The notes below the pieces were generated by a model. It had not been told where the DNA came from and did no database searches. It saw only the letters and a list, made by a program, of their open reading frames with translations. A DNA stretch of 64,000 nucleotides from assembly GCF_008087345.1 (NCBI RefSeq), contig NZ_ML701735.1, positions 248,001 to 312,000 of the forward strand, given 5' to 3'. Below are positions 1-8,012 of the stretch, piece after piece (within the stretch, counting starts at the first letter, position 1; each line of letters opens with the position of its first letter). The stretch comes from Nocardioides caldifontis (GTDB lineage Bacteria; Actinomycetota; Actinomycetes; Propionibacteriales; Nocardioidaceae). Both the position numbers and the translations under genes were made by a program.

Positions 1-95
1 GGGTCCTGTGGCGAGGGCAGGACGGTCACGGACGAGGGGTCGGCCACCCACTCGAGCCGGGCCGGCGAAAAGCCGCACGCCACGACCGAGTACAT
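1..95 (-). CDS. N-terminal fragment of an unrecognised protein, cut by the window edge
   Basis: An open minus-strand frame begins with ATG at 95 and runs off the window, giving 31 complete codons. Codon choice is mostly G/C-ending, like the neighbouring genes. A G-rich stretch precedes the ATG, and a promoter-like pair lies further upstream at 152-180. The visible residues show no signal peptide and match no family I know. No function is proposed. Confidence 0.35.
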   Translation of the reverse strand, partial: MYSVVACGFSPARLEWVADPSSVTVLPSPQD

Positions 96-151
96 CCCAG
101 GTCCCCCCAACAACGCAGGCCCGAACCCCCTCGGGCACTCCCAGGAAGTGG

Positions 152-180
152 ACCATACCAGTGACTTAGGTCCCCAACCA
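152..180 (-). promoter_or_regulatory. Candidate promoter for the truncated leftmost gene
   Basis: Read on the minus strand, TGGTTG (180-175) is separated by 17 nt from TATGGT (157-152), a reasonable actinobacterial -10. It would start transcription about 50 nt upstream of the ATG at 95. The rest of 96-227 shows no gene. Confidence 0.3.
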
Positions 181-227
181 GACCCTCCCTCAGGTCTATC
201 CGGCCTAACGCGCGAGGGCCACGGAGG

Positions 228-674
228 TCACGCGAACGTTCGGTAAAGAACGATCGCGACGACCAGGACGAAGCCGCTGAAGACAGCCACGGCGACGCCG
301 GCCGCGACGAGCAGGCGGGCCAGCGTGGAGGACGTGGCGCCCCGGGCGAGCTCGACCTGGCGGGGGCGGCTGGGGTCGTAGCGCACCTGCACCCGGTCCC
401 CCGGCTTCGCCGGCGCCGGGGTCGCGCCGACCACCGTGGGCGCCTCGACGACCTGGCCGGAGGCGGTGCGGAACCGGACGACGGGGTGGAACAGGCCGCT
501 GCGTGGGTTCGCGGTGGTGCGGGGCCGGCGGTAGGCCACGTCGACGACCTCGGCGTCGGCCAGCGCGCTGCCGGCCCGGAACGTGCGGGACCGCCTGAGC
601 TCGCGGAGGCCGTAGCCGGCCAGGCCGAGCCCGGCCAGCAGGAGGCCGCCGGAGACGAGGACGAGGAAGGTCAC
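228..674 (-). CDS. DUF3592-type membrane protein
   Basis: This 148-residue protein starts at GTG 674, which overlaps the TGA of the upstream kinase gene by four bases (GTGA). It has a membrane segment at about residues 3-22, a soluble middle part, and a second membrane segment at about 118-144. The middle contains the DUF3592 pattern: 'HPVVRF' followed by a short strand and then 'GDRVQVRYDP'. The family's function is unknown; the soluble part should lie outside the membrane. Translational coupling suggests it is made together with the kinase. A much longer open reading continues upstream in this frame, but only as a shadow of the kinase gene. Confidence 0.75.
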   Translation of the reverse strand: MTFLVLVSGGLLLAGLGLAGYGLRELRRSRTFRAGSALADAEVVDVAYRRPRTTANPRSGLFHPVVRFRTASGQVVEAPTVVGATPAPAKPGDRVQVRYDPSRPRQVELARGATSSTLARLLVAAGVAVAVFSGFVLVVAIVLYRTFA

Positions 675-1741
675 AGCGCGACCAGCACGGCGAGGACGAG
701 CAGGACGACGCCCACCAGGGCGAGGACCCAGGCGGCGGCCGGGATCGTGCGCCGTGGCTCCGGCGCCGTCTCGGGACCGGTCTGCCGGATCAGCCGCGTG
801 GCCGGCGGCGACTCGTGGGCGGGCGGCGTCGGGGGACGGGGTTCGTCGGCCCCTCCGGCTCTCCCGGGCCCGTCGGGCCCCCAGCCGGGCGGGAGCGGCG
901 GCAGCTGGCGGAAGACCTCGACGGGGTTGTCCGGGTCGGCTCCCGCGGACAGCTCGCGCCCGCCGGGGACGGCGTCGAGCAGCCAGAGCGCCTCCTCCGC
1001 GGTCGGCCGGTCGCCCGGCTCCCGCGCGGTCATCCGCTCGGCGACTGCCCACAGCGCGGCGGCCGTGGCGTCGAGCCCCGGTGGGCGGGACGGTGGCGCG
1101 CCGGCGGCGTCGGGCGGGGTGCCGGTGAGCATCTGGCGGAGCACGACGCCCAAGGCGTAGACGTCCTGCGCCGGGTCGGGCTCCGCGCCCTCGGCCTGCT
1201 CGGGGGCGAGGTACCCCGGGGTGCCGATCACGGTGCCCACCGAGGTCAACCGCGGGCCTCCGACCTGCGCCGCGGCCCCGAAGTCGGAGAGCCGCACGTG
1301 GGGCGCCCCCGTCCCCGTCGCGTCGAGGAGCAGGTTGCCGGGCTTCACGTCCCGGTGCGCCAGCCCCGCCTCGTGGACCCGCGCGAGCGCGCCCAGCGCC
1401 TGTGCGGCGAGCTCGCCGGCCCATCCCGCCGGGAGCGCACCGTGGTCGGCGAGCAGCTGCGCGAGCGAGCCGCCGTCGACGAGCGGCATCGTGAACAGGA
1501 CCCGGTCGTCCTCGCCCGACCAGCCGTAGGGCGCCACGACGTGCGGGTGGCTGATCCGTCGCGACGTCTCCTGCACGAACCGGAGCAGCGAGTCGCTGTC
1601 GGACTGGCGAAGGATCTTGGCGGCGCGGTAGCACCCCTCGCGGTGGTCCCAGACGCGCCACACGGCGCCGGCCCCGCCGGCCCCGAGGAGGTCGACGAGC
1701 TCGTAGCGCCCGGCGATGACCTCACCCACGGCGGTCAGCAT
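671..1741 (-). CDS. Membrane-anchored Ser/Thr protein kinase (PknB/Hanks type)
   Basis: This 356-residue kinase keeps the catalytic elements: glycine loop LGAGGAGAV (19-27), Lys42, HRDVKPGN (129-136), DFG (153-155) and APE (179-181). A proline-rich linker follows, and the protein ends in a single membrane helix (about 333-355) with almost nothing after it. The kinase is therefore anchored to the inner face and has no extracellular PASTA-type sensor, unlike PknB. The ATG at 1741 lies just downstream of the HTH regulator's stop at 1754, and the 3' end overlaps the DUF3592 gene, so the three genes probably form one operon. Substrates are unknown. The divergent VWA protein and the HTH regulator are the obvious candidates for a shared pathway. 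Confidence 0.9.
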   Translation of the reverse strand: MLTAVGEVIAGRYELVDLLGAGGAGAVWRVWDHREGCYRAAKILRQSDSDSLLRFVQETSRRISHPHVVAPYGWSGEDDRVLFTMPLVDGGSLAQLLADHGALPAGWAGELAAQALGALARVHEAGLAHRDVKPGNLLLDATGTGAPHVRLSDFGAAAQVGGPRLTSVGTVIGTPGYLAPEQAEGAEPDPAQDVYALGVVLRQMLTGTPPDAAGAPPSRPPGLDATAAALWAVAERMTAREPGDRPTAEEALWLLDAVPGGRELSAGADPDNPVEVFRQLPPLPPGWGPDGPGRAGGADEPRPPTPPAHESPPATRLIRQTGPETAPEPRRTIPAAAWVLALVGVVLLVLAVLVAL

Positions 1742-1753
1742 GCCACAGCAGGG

Positions 1754-2275
1754 TCATGGGGCCAGGGCACGGCCGAAGTGCTCCTCGGCCGCGGAGAGCC
1801 GACCGGCTCCGTAGACGCGGACCAGCTCGGCGACCTCCGGGTAGCGCTCCCCGAGCAGCTCGGCGGCCGCCAGGTAGTCCGAGGCGGGGGCCACCGCACG
1901 GAAGAGCCGCTGCACCGTCTCGGCGCCCCGGCGGGGGCTGATCCGGGTGCTGCGGGTGAGCAGCGGCCCCTCGGTCTCCTCGGCCAGCACGGCGAGCGCC
2001 TCCTCGGCGCCGAGCGCGCCGTCGCGGACCTCGGCGGCCAGCTCGACGAGCCGCTGGAGCCGCGCGACGGCCGCCGGGTTCCCGATCTTGGTCCGGTGGC
2101 CGGAGGCGAGCTGGGAGACCATCGGCGCGGAGATCCCGAGCACCCCGGCGAGCCGGCCCTGGGACAGCCCGAGCACGCCGGCGACGTCGCGGAGGAGGTC
2201 GCCGAGCGGCGCGCCGTACAGTCGGAGCTGCTCCGCCTGCGCGCGGCGCTGGGCGTCGGTGACGGCCCGGGCCAT
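1754..2275 (-). CDS. XRE-like helix-turn-helix transcriptional regulator
   Basis: A cytoplasmic protein of 173 residues. Residues 26-62 form a helix-turn-helix of the phage-repressor/XRE kind, with 'LGLSQGRLAGVLGISAPMVS' as the core. The remainder is helical with no recognised ligand domain. ATG 2275 was chosen because GGAGGAAGGAG sits just upstream; the frame stays open further upstream but lacks such a site. The gene is first in a minus-strand set with the kinase and DUF3592 genes and is divergent from the VWA gene. The 139 bp between them hold inverted repeats sharing the TTTGCA core (see 2302-2321 and 2355-2397), so autoregulation and control of the VWA gene are likely but inferred. Confidence 0.8.
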   Translation of the reverse strand: MARAVTDAQRRAQAEQLRLYGAPLGDLLRDVAGVLGLSQGRLAGVLGISAPMVSQLASGHRTKIGNPAAVARLQRLVELAAEVRDGALGAEEALAVLAEETEGPLLTRSTRISPRRGAETVQRLFRAVAPASDYLAAAELLGERYPEVAELVRVYGAGRLSAAEEHFGRALAP

Positions 2276-2301
2276 GGGCTCTCCTTCCTCCGGGGACCGC
2301 C

Positions 2302-2321
2302 GGATTTGCAAGAGCGAATCC
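2302..2321. promoter_or_regulatory. Imperfect inverted repeat, candidate operator for the HTH regulator
   Basis: The arms GGATT-n-GC and GC-n-AATCC are separated by four bases. The left arm contains TTTGCA, as does the second repeat at 2382-2397. The site lies between a minus-strand -10-like TATGCT (2337-2332) and the regulator's ribosome-binding site, suiting autorepression. The assignment is inferred from position and shared core. Confidence 0.4.
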
Positions 2322-2354
2322 CGCGAGGAGGAGCATAGGCGGCAGACCGCCGGG

Positions 2355-2397
2355 TTGCACCCTCCCGAGGCGCGACCTAGTGTTTGCAACTGCAAAC
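2355..2397 (+). promoter_or_regulatory. Promoter of the VWA gene with overlapping palindromic operator
   Basis: TTGCAC (2355-2360), a 17-nt spacer and TAGTGT (2378-2383) make a good actinobacterial promoter. Overlapping its -10 and start site is the inverted repeat GTTTGCA-AC-TGCAAAC (2382-2397) with perfect 7-bp arms. A repressor bound there would block initiation; the adjacent divergent HTH protein is the natural candidate. Confidence 0.55.
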
Positions 2398-2414
2398 CCA
2401 CGGAAGGAGCCCCG

Positions 2415-4295
2415 ATGGCGCGCGTCGTCGCACTCCCGCTCGCGACCCTCATGGTGGCCGCCTGGCTGGTCAGCTGGGACCTCGCCCTGCCCGCCCACGC
2501 CGACGAGTCCGGCCGGATGGTCATGGTCCTCGACTCGTCCGGCTCGATGAAGGAGCAGGCCAACGGCGGCGAGACCAAGATCGCCGCCGCGAAGAAGGCC
2601 CTCGGCGACGTCGTCGACTCCCTCCCCGAGGACCAGTCCGTGGGGCTTCGCGTCTACGGGGCCGAGGTGTTCTCCGCCGACGACCCCGGCGCGTGCGAGG
2701 ACTCCCAGCTCGTCGTGCCGGTGGAGACCGGCAACCGTGACCAGCTCCGGCAGGCCATCTCGTCGTACCGCCCCTACGGCGAGACCCCGATCGGCTACGC
2801 GCTCCAGGAGGCCGGCAAGGACCTCGGCAACGAGGGCAAGCGCAACATCGTGCTCGTCTCCGACGGCGAGCCCACCTGCGCACCCGACCCGTGCGTCGTC
2901 GCGCGGGGGCTCGCGAAGGACGGCATCGACCTGCGCATCGACGTGGTCGGGCTCGACGTCGACGGCAAGGCGAAGTCGGTGCTCCAGTGCGTCGCCCGTG
3001 CCGGCGGCGGCGTCTACTACGACGCCTCCTCCTCGGAGGAGCTCAGCTCGTCGCTGACCAAGCTCGCGACCCGTGCGGCCCGCCCGTTCACCGGCATCGG
3101 CCAGCCCGTCACGGGCACCCCCACCACCGACGGCGCCCCCGAGATCGGCGCGGGCGACTGGCTCGACGAGATCGGCGAGCAGCAGGAGGACGTCCGCACC
3201 TACGAGGTGACCCGCGAGACCCCGGGCTCGACGCTCCACGTGAGCGCCTCGGTCCGCAACAGCTCCAGCTACGGCGAGGAGATCCGGATCGAGCTCACCA
3301 CCGAGGACGGCGCCACCTGCGGCGAGGCGGTCGACTTCACCCAGCTCAGCGCCGGGCAGCTGATCTCCGCCGGCACCAGCGCCGACGACATCGACCTCGC
3401 CGGCGGGGTGGTCGAGGACGACCCGTGCGCCACCGCGGACTCGGTGTTCGCCACCGTCACCGACAAGACGCTGCGCGACGACAACGAGCCCAAGCAGCTC
3501 GAGGTGCGCGTCTACGAGGAGCCGCCGGTCGAGGACGCCGCGTCGCTGCCGGAGCCCAGCGAGGACGGCACGTGGGCGGCGCCGCCGCGCGGCAAGGCCA
3601 CGAAGGTCGTCGGCGGCTCGTCCTTCGAGGACGCCCCGGTGCTCGAGCCCGGCGTCTACCGCGACACGATCGTCCCCGGCGAGGTGCTCACCTACCAGGT
3701 CGAGGCCGGCTGGGGGCAGCAGGTGAGCGCGCTGGCGAAGTTCGCGCCGATGAGCGGCAAGCTCGCCGACGCGGTCGGCAAGGTCGACGTGCTCAGCCGG
3801 GTCACGCTCTTCTCCCCCACCCGTCGCGTGGCCGCCGCACCGAACACCGTCGACGGCCCACCGATGCAGGCGTTCCTCGACACCAACGGCCACGAGGTCG
3901 GCGCGACCACCAGCCCGATCACCTACCGCAACCGCGGGATGTCGAACCAGTTCGGTGGCGCCAACATCGACGGCAGCTACACCGTGACCGTATACCTCGA
4001 GGAGGACCCGGACGGCGACGACTACCTCGTGCCGTTCACCCTCTCCGTCGGTGCGTCCGGCACGGTCGCCGGTGAGCCGACGTACGCCGAGGAGCCGGAG
4101 CCCGTCGAGTCGCCGACCCCGTCGTCGAGCGGCACCGCCTCCGGGCCGACCTCGTCCGGCGGCTCGACCAGCTCGTCCTCGGGCGACGACGGCGGGATCG
4201 ACCCCGCTGCGCTCGCGCTCGGCGGAGCCGGCGTCGCGGCCCTCGCGGCTGCCGGCGTGGTCGTCGCCCGCAGCCGCCGCAGCGCCACCGAGTAG
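2415..4295 (+). CDS. Secreted, membrane-anchored von Willebrand factor A domain protein
   Basis: The 626-residue protein starts at ATG 2415 behind GGAAGGAG. It has a signal peptide with a likely cleavage after Ala29 (PAHA|DE). A VWA domain follows directly, with MIDAS motif DSSGS (40-44), the later Thr in GETPIGYAL, and SDGEPTC. Two extracytoplasmic beta-rich stretches and a Ser/Thr/Pro-rich linker lead to one C-terminal membrane helix and a basic tail (RSRRSATE). There is no LPXTG sorting signal. VWA domains bind metal and ligand proteins, so this is probably a cell-surface adhesion or assembly factor; the ligand is unknown. Its promoter carries an operator-like palindrome next to the divergent HTH gene. 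A Cys pair in APDPCVVA and near GACEDS may form disulfides. Confidence 0.85.
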   Translation: MARVVALPLATLMVAAWLVSWDLALPAHADESGRMVMVLDSSGSMKEQANGGETKIAAAKKALGDVVDSLPEDQSVGLRVYGAEVFSADDPGACEDSQLVVPVETGNRDQLRQAISSYRPYGETPIGYALQEAGKDLGNEGKRNIVLVSDGEPTCAPDPCVVARGLAKDGIDLRIDVVGLDVDGKAKSVLQCVARAGGGVYYDASSSEELSSSLTKLATRAARPFTGIGQPVTGTPTTDGAPEIGAGDWLDEIGEQQEDVRTYEVTRETPGSTLHVSASVRNSSSYGEEIRIELTTEDGATCGEAVDFTQLSAGQLISAGTSADDIDLAGGVVEDDPCATADSVFATVTDKTLRDDNEPKQLEVRVYEEPPVEDAASLPEPSEDGTWAAPPRGKATKVVGGSSFEDAPVLEPGVYRDTIVPGEVLTYQVEAGWGQQVSALAKFAPMSGKLADAVGKVDVLSRVTLFSPTRRVAAAPNTVDGPPMQAFLDTNGHEVGATTSPITYRNRGMSNQFGGANIDGSYTVTVYLEEDPDGDDYLVPFTLSVGASGTVAGEPTYAEEPEPVESPTPSSSGTASGPTSSGGSTSSSSGDDGGIDPAALALGGAGVAALAAAGVVVARSRRSATE

Positions 4296-4306
4296 CCTCG
4301 GGGCCT

Positions 4307-4915
4307 GTGCGAGCACGGGTCATCGTCGTCGCGGGCCCGTCGGGCTCGGGCAAGTCGCGGCTCTGCCGCCGGCTCCACGAGCGGCGCGGGTGGCCCGTCG
4401 TCAACCTCGACGACTTCTACAAGGACGGCGACGACCCGACGCTCCCCCGCGTGCACCTCGCCGGCGGCGGCACGATCGTCGACTGGGACGACCCGGCCTC
4501 CTGGCACCAGGACGCCGCGGTCGACGCCCTCGAGGAGCTCTGCCGGTCGGGTAACGCCGAGATCCCGATCTACGAGCTCAGCAGGGACGGCCGGATCGGG
4601 AGCCGGAGGGTCTCGCTCACCGGGGCGCCGTACGTCCTGGCGGAGGGGGTCTTCGCCGACCGCGTCGTCCCGTCCTGCCGCTCCCGCGAGCTCCTCGCCG
4701 ACGCCGTCTGCGTCGCCAACCCGCGGCTGCTCACCTTCTGGCGGCGGCTGGTCCGCGACCTCCGCGAGAGCCGGAAGCCGCCGTGGGTGCTGGTCCGGCG
4801 CGGCTTCCTCCTGCTCCGCGCCGAGCCGCGCGTCGTCGCGCGAGCGGAGGCCGTCGGCTGCGTCACCCTCACCGGGAACCAGGCGTACGAGCGCCTCGCG
4901 CCCCTCGGTGGTTGA
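4307..4915 (+). CDS. Uridine-kinase-like P-loop kinase
   Basis: A cytoplasmic protein of 202 residues starting at GTG 4307. It has Walker A GPSGSGKS (10-17) and NLDDFYKDGDDPTLP, typical of the uridine kinase/phosphoribulokinase fold, where the Asp pair and Tyr contact the acceptor. It is close in size to uridine kinases but lacks a convincing nucleoside-binding signature, so the substrate is open. TAGCCT (4293-4298) lies 8 nt before the GTG, and no Shine-Dalgarno is visible, so the message may be leaderless. The last codons (Gly-Gly-stop) fall inside the first copy of an intergenic repeat. Confidence 0.75.
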   Translation: MRARVIVVAGPSGSGKSRLCRRLHERRGWPVVNLDDFYKDGDDPTLPRVHLAGGGTIVDWDDPASWHQDAAVDALEELCRSGNAEIPIYELSRDGRIGSRRVSLTGAPYVLAEGVFADRVVPSCRSRELLADAVCVANPRLLTFWRRLVRDLRESRKPPWVLVRRGFLLLRAEPRVVARAEAVGCVTLTGNQAYERLAPLGG

Positions 4916-4975
4916 GGGTGGTTGAGCGTGTCGAGACCATCGTGCCCGCCCACGGTGGTTGAGCTTGTCGGAACC
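4907..4975 (+). repeat. Cluster of three short interspersed repeats (GGTGGTTGAGCNTGTCG type)
   Basis: One partial copy GGTGGTTGAG (4907-4916) is followed by two full 22-nt copies, 4917-4938 and 4954-4975. They share GGTGGTTGAGCNTGTCG and end in NNACC. Similar GGTTGAGCTTGTCGAAACC units are frequent between genes in Nocardioides-type genomes (recalled, not searched). The first copy supplies the stop codon of the upstream kinase gene. The rest of 4976-5055 holds only the next gene's promoter. Confidence 0.7.
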
Positions 4976-5055
4976 ACGAAACCCCTTGCCTGCTTGGGGA
5001 TAACCGGTCCAGCCCGCTCCGCCGAAGTGTCGGTGGCTCCGCCTAGCGTCCTGCT

Positions 5056-6263
5056 ATGGCGATCGTCCCGCTCTCCTTCCTCGAGTCCACCGACGACGGT
5101 GGTGCGGGGGTGCTGGCGCGGGTCGCGGCGCACCGTGCGGAGGCCGACCAGGCTGCGGTCGCGGAGATGGTCGCGGTGCTCGACTACGTCGCGTCCCACC
5201 GGCTCGAGGAGGGCGAGTTCCTCGAGCATGGTGCGATCGAGCCGTCGCTTCGCGGGATGTTCGGTGCCGGCCCGATCCACCGGCTGGCTCCGAACGGCGC
5301 CGAGGGTGAGCTTCGGTTGGCCGGGCAGGGCAGCTTCTTGGTCGCCGAGTTCGCGGTCGCCCAGATCGCGACCGTGCTGGCGATGAGCGAGGGCTCGGCG
5401 CGGCGCTACGTCGGGCAGCTGATCGAGCTGCACGACCGGCTCCCCGACCTCTACGGCCAGGTGGTCGCCGGGGCGGTGCCGGTGTGGAAGGCGCGCCAGG
5501 TCGCGGAGCAGACCATCCCGCTCAACCCCGGTGCCGCGGCGTTCGTCGACCGGCACCTGGCCCGGTTCGCGCACAAGCTGTCGCTGCGCCGCATCGAGCG
5601 CGCGGTGCAGGCCGCGATCCTGCCGTCGGGGTGCTCGCGGACCCGCAGTACGCCCTCGACCTCGCCGCCACCGCGGATGCCGCCGCGATCGGTGCCGAGG
5701 CACCCCGCCCGCCACGGCGACGCGCCGCCGGCAGGCAGGGTCGGCAGGGGCCGGTGCTGCACGTCCACCTGCACACCACCGCCACCGGCCCCGCGGTCGG
5801 CACGGTGGGCCCGGTCGGTCCGGTGGCCCGGGTCGACGGCTACGGCCCCCGCAGCGTCGAGACGGTCCAGGCTTGGATCCAGGGGCTGGCCCCGGGCGCG
5901 GAGGTCACCCTGACCCCGGTGGTCGACCTCAACGACTACCTCCAGGTCGACGCCTACGAAGCCCCGCTCCCGATCCGCCTCCAAGTGCAGGAACGCGACA
6001 CCTGCTGCTCCTTCCCCTGGTGCGGCGGCACCGGCCGGTTCGACCTCGACCACATCGTCGAGTACGTGCCACCCGAGGACGGCGGCCCACCCGGCCAGAC
6101 CAACACCCTGAACCTGTCGAAGCTGTGCAGGTTCCACCACCGGCTCAAGACCCACACCCGGAGCTGGCGCTACCACCGACAACCCGACCAGTCCCTGGTC
6201 TGGCAATCACCGGCCGGGTACTGCTACCGCGTCGACGGCACCGGAACCACCAGCATCCTCTGA
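5056..6263 (+). pseudogene. DUF222/HNH endonuclease gene, frameshifted and internally deleted
   Basis: The first frame (from ATG 5056 to about 5630) encodes the N-terminal part of a DUF222 protein, with helices ending in 'RIERAVQAAI'. The downstream homology resumes in another frame from about 5632 with 'VGVLADPQYALDLA' and continues through a normal HNH domain: a CxWCG-like 'FPWCGGTG', 'DLDHIVEY', 'NTLNLSKLCRFHHR'. Intact family members have tens of residues between these blocks, so a deletion probably caused the frameshift. DUF222/HNH genes are multicopy in actinobacteria and behave like selfish elements. TAGCGT at 5044-5049 ends 6 nt before the ATG, suggesting a formerly leaderless transcript. 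The remaining 6264-6429 shows nothing. Confidence 0.75.
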
Positions 6264-6429
6264 CGCTCGACCCTGCGCAGCAGCCGCCTGTGCAGCGCGG
6301 AGGCATGGACGGCTGAGGCCGGTGATTGAAAAGCAAGCGCTTCGAACCGCGAACGCACTCTCGTGCCGAGATGAGGGCCGGCGCCCATCGCAGCTGCCGG
6401 ACGAGGGCGGTTGTAGCAGTCGTTCGGGC

Positions 6430-7074
6430 TCAGGCTGTCGCGGGCGCAGAGTCGCTCTCGTGCGAGCGGCGTGCGTAGGACCGGGCGGCTCGCACGCGGT
6501 CTCCGCACCTGACCGAGCACCAGGTGCGGCGGGCATGGGTGCGCAGCAGCACTCGTTCGCACGAGGGCGCGCCACAACGCGCAACCAGCTCGCCGTCGGG
6601 GCCGGTGAGGAGGTCGGCGAGGTCGGCGGCGATCACCGCGAGTGCCCGGTCCACGAGCTGGGTGACGGGGTGGGCCGCAGCCCGGTGCCACCGGCGCTCT
6701 TCGTCGTACTGCAGCAGCGAGGCCGACGGGACGCTGGTGAGCGCGGCGTTGACGGCCTCGAGTGACTCCGGCGGTGCTGGCCGGTTGTCGACGCGGGCCT
6801 CGAGCAGGGCTCGGACGTGCGTCCGCAGCTGACGCATGCGAGAGGCGCACAGCTCCCGGACATCCGCGGCGGCCGGCGCAAGGCCTACGGCGGCCAGCCA
6901 GGCGCGCGTGGCGTCTGGGGTGGCGAGCAGGTCGACGCGACCGTGCTTCGGCAGCAGGTAGGTGCTGTTGGCCAGCGCGAGCGCGACATGGTCGACCTCG
7001 CCCGGTGCGGGGGTCAGGTCTGTCGTCGCGGTCTCGGTAGCCACGCTCTCATGGTACCCATTTTGCTTTGCCAT
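6430..7074 (-). CDS. CGNR zinc-finger / ABATE-type putative stress regulator
   Basis: A protein of 214 residues from ATG 7074; a GTG ten codons further in is an alternative start. The first 150 residues match the helical ABATE region. The C-terminus carries a four-cysteine finger: C-x4-C, then WCSVRCGDRVRAARSYARR. The family signature CGNR appears here as CGDR. Such proteins are thought to bind DNA through the finger; the ligand of the N-terminal part is unknown. The gene is divergent from the metallo-hydrolase at 7130 across only 55 bp, a typical regulator-target arrangement. Codon use is a little less G/C-biased than in the core genes, fitting an accessory segment. Confidence 0.75.
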   Translation of the reverse strand: MAKQNGYHESVATETATTDLTPAPGEVDHVALALANSTYLLPKHGRVDLLATPDATRAWLAAVGLAPAAADVRELCASRMRQLRTHVRALLEARVDNRPAPPESLEAVNAALTSVPSASLLQYDEERRWHRAAAHPVTQLVDRALAVIAADLADLLTGPDGELVARCGAPSCERVLLRTHARRTWCSVRCGDRVRAARSYARRSHESDSAPATA

Positions 7075-7091
7075 GAGAACTCGCTTACCGT
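7063..7091 (+). promoter_or_regulatory. Candidate promoter of the metallo-hydrolase gene
   Basis: TTGCTT (7063-7068), a 17-nt gap and TACCGT (7086-7091) lie in the short space between two divergent genes and overlap the start region of the CGNR gene. The start would be about 30 nt before ATG 7130, leaving room for the GAGGA ribosome-binding site. Confidence 0.35.
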
Positions 7092-7129
7092 CTCTCACGG
7101 GAGACTTCCCTGCTACCCGTGAGGATGAC

Positions 7130-7903
7130 ATGTCCAACACTGAATCCCAGATCGAGGTCCGCGTGCTCAGCGGCCCGACCACCGTGATCGAGATCGGCGG
7201 GCTGCGCCTGCTGACCGACCCGACTTTCGACGCCCCCGGCGACTACGGGCTCGGCGGCCCGGGGCCGGTGCTGACCAAGACGGAACCTTCGCCTGTGAGC
7301 CCCGAGGAGCTCGGCGCCGTGGACGCGGTGCTGCTGTCTCACGAGCACCACCCCGACAACCTCGACACCTCCGGCCGCGCCTACCTCGCCCAGGTGCCGC
7401 TGGTCGTCACCACGCCCAGTGCCGCCGGCAACCTAGGTGAGCTCGGCGACGCGGCCCGGGGCCTGCAGCCGTGGGAGAGCCTCGAGCTGACCCGCCCGGA
7501 CGGCTCGGCGCTAGTGGTAACCGCGGCGCCTGCGCGGCACGGCCCGGTGGGCTGCGAGCCGGTGACCGGAGAGGTGACCGGATTCGTGCTTTCCGGCGAG
7601 AAACTGCCCACGGTCTACGTCAGCGGCGACAACGCCTCCCTCGACCTCGTCGGCGAGATCGTCCAGCGCGTCGGCCGGGTGGACACCGCGGTGATCTTCG
7701 CCGGAGCCGTCCGTACGCCGTTCTTCGACCAGGCGCTGCTCACCCTCGACGCCGCGCAGGCGGCCGAGGCCGTCCGCCTCCTCGGCGCCCGACGCGCCGT
7801 GGTTGCCCACACCGACAGCTGGGCCCACTTCACAGAGGACCGCGCCGCCGCCGAGGCGGCCTTCGCGGCAGTCGGGCTGGCGGACCGACTCCAGCCCGCC
7901 TGA
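7130..7903 (+). CDS. Metallo-beta-lactamase-fold hydrolase (UlaG/YtxD-like)
   Basis: A cytoplasmic protein of 257 residues starting at ATG 7130 behind GAGGA. The early strand 'GLRLLTDPTF' and the metal motif SHEHHPDN (the HxHxDH position, ending DN) mark the UlaG-like branch of metallo-beta-lactamase-fold enzymes. A second histidine site in 'APARHGP' and the late 'VSGDN' and 'AHTDSWAH' supply further ligands. The substrate cannot be told from the sequence. It is divergent from the CGNR regulator and 146 bp upstream of an efflux pump that has its own promoter, so shared transcription with the pump is doubtful. Confidence 0.8.
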   Translation: MSNTESQIEVRVLSGPTTVIEIGGLRLLTDPTFDAPGDYGLGGPGPVLTKTEPSPVSPEELGAVDAVLLSHEHHPDNLDTSGRAYLAQVPLVVTTPSAAGNLGELGDAARGLQPWESLELTRPDGSALVVTAAPARHGPVGCEPVTGEVTGFVLSGEKLPTVYVSGDNASLDLVGEIVQRVGRVDTAVIFAGAVRTPFFDQALLTLDAAQAAEAVRLLGARRAVVAHTDSWAHFTEDRAAAEAAFAAVGLADRLQPA

Positions 7904-7983
7904 ATGGGCCAAGTCTCGGGGCGCTCCGGCCAGGAACGCCCCGTGACTGCCGGCCGAGGAACGGACTCTGGCACTTCGCTGGA

Positions 7984-8012
7984 TTCGGAAATGTACCCCC
8001 CGGGGGTATCTT
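7984..8012 (+). promoter_or_regulatory. Promoter with CsoR-like palindromic operator
   Basis: A perfect inverted repeat, TACCCCC-C-GGGGGTA (7994-8008), sits between a weak -35 (TTCGGA, 7984-7989) and a -10 (TATCTT, 8007-8012) spaced 17 nt apart. G-tract palindromes flanked by TA are the typical operators of CsoR/RcnR-family repressors, which sense copper, other metals or persulfides. No CsoR gene is visible in the window, so the regulator would act in trans. The transcript would start about 30 nt before the pump's ATG. Confidence 0.6.

Noticed and set aside
1722-4316. 864-codon open frame on the minus strand across the VWA gene
   Set aside because: It is antisense to a gene with signal peptide, MIDAS motif and good RBS; its product is a low-complexity Arg/Gly/Val sequence with no domain. 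Long antisense frames are expected at this GC content.
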